From Streptomyces sp. ITFR-21 (GTDB lineage Bacteria; Actinomycetota; Actinomycetes; Streptomycetales; Streptomycetaceae), in the NCBI RefSeq assembly GCF_031844685.1, contig NZ_CP134606.1, positions 248,001-312,000 of the forward strand: DNA of 64,000 nt, in the 5' to 3' direction. A program made the translations under genes and the position numbers. The notes beneath the pieces are model-generated. The model worked only from the letters and a program-made list of their open reading frames with translations, searched no databases and was not told where the DNA came from. This document shows positions 60,688-64,000 of the stretch, piece by piece; positions within the stretch are counted from its first letter, which is position 1, and the number at the start of each line of letters is the position of its first letter.

Positions 60688-62319
60688 TCACGATGCGACG
60701 CACTGCAACCGGCGGGTCCGGCACCGCACGCACAGGCCGGCTGTCCCGAGTGCCGGGCGCGAACACCCGGCCCCGTTCCATCCGGCGCACGCTTCGACGT
60801 GCGCCGGTGCGGTTCGGATGAGCGCGAGTACACCGGCATCCTCGGTCCGGCACAGCGGGCACAACCCGTCATCGAGCGCCCGTTTCACGTGCAGGATGCG
60901 GCATCCGCACCCGCGGCAGTGGCTGCGAGGAACCGGCGGAGCGACCGGTGACCGCGGTGGCTCGACGAGCGGCTCGGCACGCCGGGACTGGTCCGGTGCG
61001 CTGTCGCGACGACGGTCCTGAACGATCTCTTCGCACACCGAGCAGCGGCGCCCGCTGCTCCACAGCACGCCGGCTTCGCAGTCGAAGATTCCGCAGCCCC
61101 AGGCGGGAAGAGCGACCCCCAACAGCCACCGGCCGGGGTCGCGGATGTCATCGGCCATGGTGCGGGCGTAGCGCTCGACGAGGCGTTGGCGCAGGCGGTC
61201 GTCGGCGATGCCGGCGCGCAGCTGGCGACCGACCTCGCGGGCGATGCGCCGCTGCATGTAGACGTTGGCGCGCTGGTAGAGCCAGCGCACCGGCTCGAGC
61301 ACCGCGTGCACCCGGGTGCTGATGGTGAGCGGTGGGCCGGAGTACGTCCGGGGTCGGTGGGAGGAGGGGTGGTTTTCATCCGCGCGAAGCGCGAGCCGCC
61401 CTGGTGCTCGGGGCTCCTGAGGCTGTTCGTCGGCGTTTTCCACAGCTTCACCCACCTGTACTTCGCCTACGGCGGGTGAGGAGAGTGCGCGCTCGTCATC
61501 AGGTCGGTCAGTCTTAGGTTCTTCCTTGTACGCGAGCGATCCCGCATCAGCTGCGGAACCCGATCCCTCACCAGCACCAGAGGTCGTCGGGTCCTCGTCG
61601 TGCTGTCCACCGGAGGCTGGCCGGACGTCCGGGAGGATGTCGTGGGCGGTGAAGTGGTGGCGTCCGCGGGTTCCCGCCCTGCGGTCGACGGTGATCCACC
61701 GTGCGACTTCAAGAGCGTCGACGATCTCTCCGGCGGCCGCGGTCGTCAGCGGCTGGCCGGCCCTGCGCCCGCTGTGGTGGTGCAGTGCTCCCGCGATCTC
61801 CGATTCGGTCAGCGGGATTCCCTGGGCCTGGGCGTACGCGATCAGTGCATAGACCCGCAGTTGCCTCGGTGTGAGGTCCTCGGCGGCAGCCACCGGGATC
61901 CAGACGAAGCCCTCTGTTGCGGTGACGGGCCGGGTACGGCGCACTGCTGATGTCCCGCATCCGCCGGGCCGGGTACGGCGCACCGAGGAGAGTTCGACGA
62001 CGCCGTCGGGACCGGGCCGGGTCAGCTGGGTCATGCCGCGTTCGACGGAGGCCTTGGACAGGCCCAGGTAGTCCGCGATCGTCGCGGTGGCGGCCGTGCA
62101 GCCCTGCGGGCGGGAGGCCAAGGCGCCGATCTTCACGTACACGCTCACCGCGACGTCGGCGTACTGCGATGTGGTGATCAGGCGCAAGGGCACCTTCACC
62201 CGCTGGCGCCGGGGAGGGCGCGCGGCCGCGCCCGCCGGCGGCGGGTCGGTGGATCGGGGTACGGCTGTTGTGCTGGGCACGCTGCTCCTGGCGCACCGGC
62301 GCCGCTGGGCGGCGGTCAC
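60688..62319 (-). CDS. winged-helix replication-initiator-like protein with zinc-finger C-terminus
   Basis: The N-terminal half has two winged-helix units. One reads PLRLITTSQYADVAVSVYVK then IADYLGLSKASVERGMTQL, the other LTPRQLRVYALIAYAQAQG then ESEIAGALH. The C-terminal part has CSVCEEI, CRGCGCRIL, CPLCR, CSRPALGTAGLCVRC, at least two zinc fingers. Proteins of this build act as replication initiators or regulators on Streptomyces plasmids. The start is GTG 62319, without a good ribosome site, so an internal start is possible. Transfer motif copy D lies 101 bp upstream. Confidence 0.6.
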   Translation of the reverse strand: MTAAQRRRCARSSVPSTTAVPRSTDPPPAGAAARPPRRQRVKVPLRLITTSQYADVAVSVYVKIGALASRPQGCTAATATIADYLGLSKASVERGMTQLTRPGPDGVVELSSVRRTRPGGCGTSAVRRTRPVTATEGFVWIPVAAAEDLTPRQLRVYALIAYAQAQGIPLTESEIAGALHHHSGRRAGQPLTTAAAGEIVDALEVARWITVDRRAGTRGRHHFTAHDILPDVRPASGGQHDEDPTTSGAGEGSGSAADAGSLAYKEEPKTDRPDDERALSSPAVGEVQVGEAVENADEQPQEPRAPGRLALRADENHPSSHRPRTYSGPPLTISTRVHAVLEPVRWLYQRANVYMQRRIAREVGRQLRAGIADDRLRQRLVERYARTMADDIRDPGRWLLGVALPAWGCGIFDCEAGVLWSSGRRCSVCEEIVQDRRRDSAPDQSRRAEPLVEPPRSPVAPPVPRSHCRGCGCRILHVKRALDDGLCPLCRTEDAGVLALIRTAPAHVEACAGWNGAGCSRPALGTAGLCVRCRTRRLQCVAS

Positions 62320-62419
62320 GGTGCGCTGGGTCTCGGCGGCGCCCCGGGTACGGGGGGCCGTGTCTGGGGTCTGACTGGCCGGTGGCCTCGGACGGAAGCG
62401 AAGGATCAGGTCCTTCGGT

Positions 62420-62453
62420 TCCTACGGGTGTCGAAAATCCCGGCGGTGTGACA
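62420..62453 (-). promoter_or_regulatory. transfer-regulon 34-bp motif, copy D
   Basis: On the minus strand TGTCACACCGC is followed by CACCCGTAGGA, two mismatches to the other copies, with the same spacing. It stands before the replication-initiator-like gene, linking replication to the transfer regulon. Confidence 0.75.
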
Positions 62454-62492
62454 GTTGGGCCGGGGAAATCGCCGACGAGTCTGTGACCAGCA

Positions 62493-62532
62493 GGTCAAGG
62501 GGGCGGCGGACGCCCGGACAGACCCCTTGACC
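62493..62532. repeat. inverted pair of the iteron decamer
   Basis: GGTCAAGGGG (62493-62502) and CCCCTTGACC (62523-62532) are perfect complements 20 bp apart. They lie outside the main iteron block, on the far side of the initiator-like gene, close to motif copy D. Confidence 0.75.
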
Positions 62533-63295
62533 GCGAGCGGACGTGCCCGCCTCGCGCGGTCTGCGGATCACCGCGGCGGTGCCTGGAGGCACCGTGCCCT
62601 GCGCGGGCCGCGGCTCGCCTTGCCTCCAGCCGCTTCGGCCGGGCACGCAGAAGCCCACGCGCAGTGGCGGGAAGATCACGGACGAGCGAAAGATGGCCGT
62701 GAACACCGGGTTGCGGAAGCGTCCGAGCTGACAAAGAGCATGGGTGTACTGCAAGATGGACCCCGTTCTCCCGGGTTGCCTCGGGAAACGACGAACCCCC
62801 GATGGGGGGATTGCTGCTGGAGGGCAGTGATTGCCGGACCAACTGGTCTGGCCTTCGCTCGGACGAGTTGCTACCTCGTCGGAGCGGTGACGGTCGGCAG
62901 AGGAGCGGCTAACTCCGAAGCCGGCGGGGAGGGCGAGGAGCGACCTTTGCTAGAGGCGCCCGCCCGGGATTTCTACGACATGATCGAGTCCCCCCTCCGG
63001 GGGCAGACCGGCACCCACGACAGGGCCGCGCACGCCGCGCGGAGACGGCTTGGTGTCGGCCGTGGCAAGCGGGTGCACATCATGGGAGAACCGCCTTCTC
63101 GGTTCATCGGGTCCTGGCCCGCCGCTATCGGCTGAGGTCCCGAGGGTGAGGCGTAGTGGATCAAGCGGATGCCACCCTATCCCTTGGACAGGACGGTGCA
63201 CACGCATTGTGCGAGCCGTCGCGAGGGCTTCTGCGACCGCTTGAACAACCGTCATAAAGGCGATTAGTTGGGCGCTAGTCGAATCAAATAGTGTT

Positions 63296-63976
63296 CTATG
63301 TAAGGATTGTCACTCTATCCGCCCGAACTACCGTCACAAGATACGAGTTCGGTCGTTCGTCAATGAATCCGACTCTTCGGACTTCAAGGACCGTTGCGCT
63401 GCGCCCGGCTCGGAGGAGTTCGCCCTCCTCGGGGCTCGCCGGCCGCCCAGACCATTGGCTGGCGTGTCCCGTCTCGTGCGCCTCGGCGCCCGCGGGGAAC
63501 GGGGCTCCGGCGACGCCCTGGCCGCGAGGTGCCGTGGCCGGCTTCGCGGTGAGCAGCGTCTGCAGCGCCCACGGCGCGCCCGCATGCAGCAGCACCGCCT
63601 TCCGGGCGAAGAGGGGGGTGTGCGGTGCGAGGCTGAGCGCCTCGGAAGCTCGGGGGTCGACCCTGCGGCCCTGGACCTGGAGGAACTCGTAGGCCGCGCC
63701 CTCCGGCTGCGCGGGTGCGAGGAGGCCGTCCCCCGCCAGCCGGGCTTCCATGAGCGGCGCCGGCTGCAGGACCCGGGCTCGCCGCCGCGGCGCCATCTCC
63801 ACGAGCCCTTCGGACTCAAGCACCTTTAGGGCCTGGCCCATCGTGTTCTGCGCGACGTCGTACTTCTCCGCCAGCTCCCGCTGTCCCGGCAGCCTCTCCC
63901 CGGCGGCGAAGGTGCCGTTCAGGATGTCGGCGCGCAGCGCCGCCGCAGCCTGCTCGTGCGGGTGATGGGACGTCAT
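63296..63976 (-). CDS. GntR-family regulator with UTRA-like ligand domain (KorSA/HutC type)
   Basis: The winged helix spans residues 1-70: EQAAAALRADILNGTFAAGE, LPGQRELAEKYDVAQNTMGQ and ALKVLESEGLVE. The C-terminal 150 residues follow the UTRA pattern, with VDPRASEALSLAPHTPLFAR and TVLEVRRVGF. In Streptomyces elements KorSA/TraR-type GntR proteins repress transfer genes. It could bind either of the two motifs, which is not shown by sequence. I chose the ATG at 63976; GTG 63994 is also in frame. Confidence 0.85.
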   Translation of the reverse strand: MTSHHPHEQAAAALRADILNGTFAAGERLPGQRELAEKYDVAQNTMGQALKVLESEGLVEMAPRRRARVLQPAPLMEARLAGDGLLAPAQPEGAAYEFLQVQGRRVDPRASEALSLAPHTPLFARKAVLLHAGAPWALQTLLTAKPATAPRGQGVAGAPFPAGAEAHETGHASQWSGRPASPEEGELLRAGRSATVLEVRRVGFIDERPNSYLVTVVRADRVTILT

Positions 63977-64000
63977 GCCCACATCTTGCCGCACCAGCCA

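Larger units (their letters stand above)
62320..63295. other. 976-bp intergenic region
   Basis: This region holds transfer motif copy D and an inverted pair of the decamer. The remainder shows only low-quality frames in all readings. A short CCCCC-GAT-GGGGG hairpin occurs near 62790. The last 70 bp before the GntR stop are A/T-rich. I found no gene or tRNA here. Confidence 0.45.

Noticed and set aside
62455..63135. 226-codon plus-strand frame
   Set aside because: No ribosome site or domain is seen, and composition changes along its length. It runs through the inverted decamer pair and looks non-coding.
1..64000. CRISPR array
   Set aside because: No direct repeats of 24-40 bp with regular unique spacers were seen. 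The short iterons at 59-60.5 kb are irregularly spaced decamers on both strands.

Overview
The window is very GC-rich DNA in which almost every gene starts with ATG or GTG behind a GGAG-like ribosome site. The families present (Replic_Relax, VirB4-like, a KorSA-type GntR regulator, DpdA-like, DUF4007-like, HU, ADP-ribosylglycohydrolase) point to a Streptomyces or close actinobacterial relative. The gene set is that of a large self-transmissible element: a plasmid or an integrative conjugative element. No chromosomal housekeeping gene, rRNA gene or convincing tRNA gene was seen. Gene names rest on motifs and family memory, not on a database search.

Layout, left to right. (1) 1-2.6 kb: a decaying Tn554-like recombinase pair on the minus strand, one gene with an in-frame amber codon and one cut by the window edge. 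(2) 2.6-36.4 kb: an accessory region that, outside a transposon, is almost entirely on the minus strand. It holds DNA-modification and anti-restriction-like genes: a DpdA-like transglycosylase, a short Mom-like protein, an AcrVA2-like protein, a DUF4007 protein, two N6-methylase-like genes, a DndC/PAPS-reductase-like gene and an SRA-like reader. It also holds HU, tandem-HTH proteins, an XRE plus metalloprotease pair, and many small zinc-ribbon or unknown proteins. (3) 36.4-62.3 kb: the conjugation region. It has two giant proteins sharing one N-terminal tag, ParB-like and Replic_Relax proteins, a coupling ATPase, a transglycosylase/NlpC hydrolase, and VirB8-, VirB6-, VirB4-, VirB3- and VirB2-like membrane parts. 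A 1.5 kb iteron-filled non-coding block and a replication-initiator-like gene follow. (4) 63.3-64 kb: a GntR regulator.

Two regulons can be read directly from the DNA. Ten copies of a minus-strand promoter (consensus GTTGCATAACTCGATAA, then TANTNT 17 bp after TTGCAT) precede the accessory operons. Four copies of an unrelated 34-bp element (TGTCACACCG, N13, CACCTGTAGCA) precede the transfer/replication operons.

The most notable object is a 7.8 kb Tn554-like transposon (about 17965-25738). It carries three translationally coupled transposition genes and one cargo gene, a protein combining a PD-(D/E)XK nuclease domain with a STAND-type NTPase, which is a strong candidate for an antiphage effector. 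The transposon has landed inside a gene of an accessory operon. Joining the flanks restores that reading frame, and it explains why the operon half to its left has no copy of the ten-copy promoter. My working model is a conjugative element whose minus-strand entry region expresses protective genes from a reiterated promoter, and which has itself been colonised by a defence-carrying transposon.
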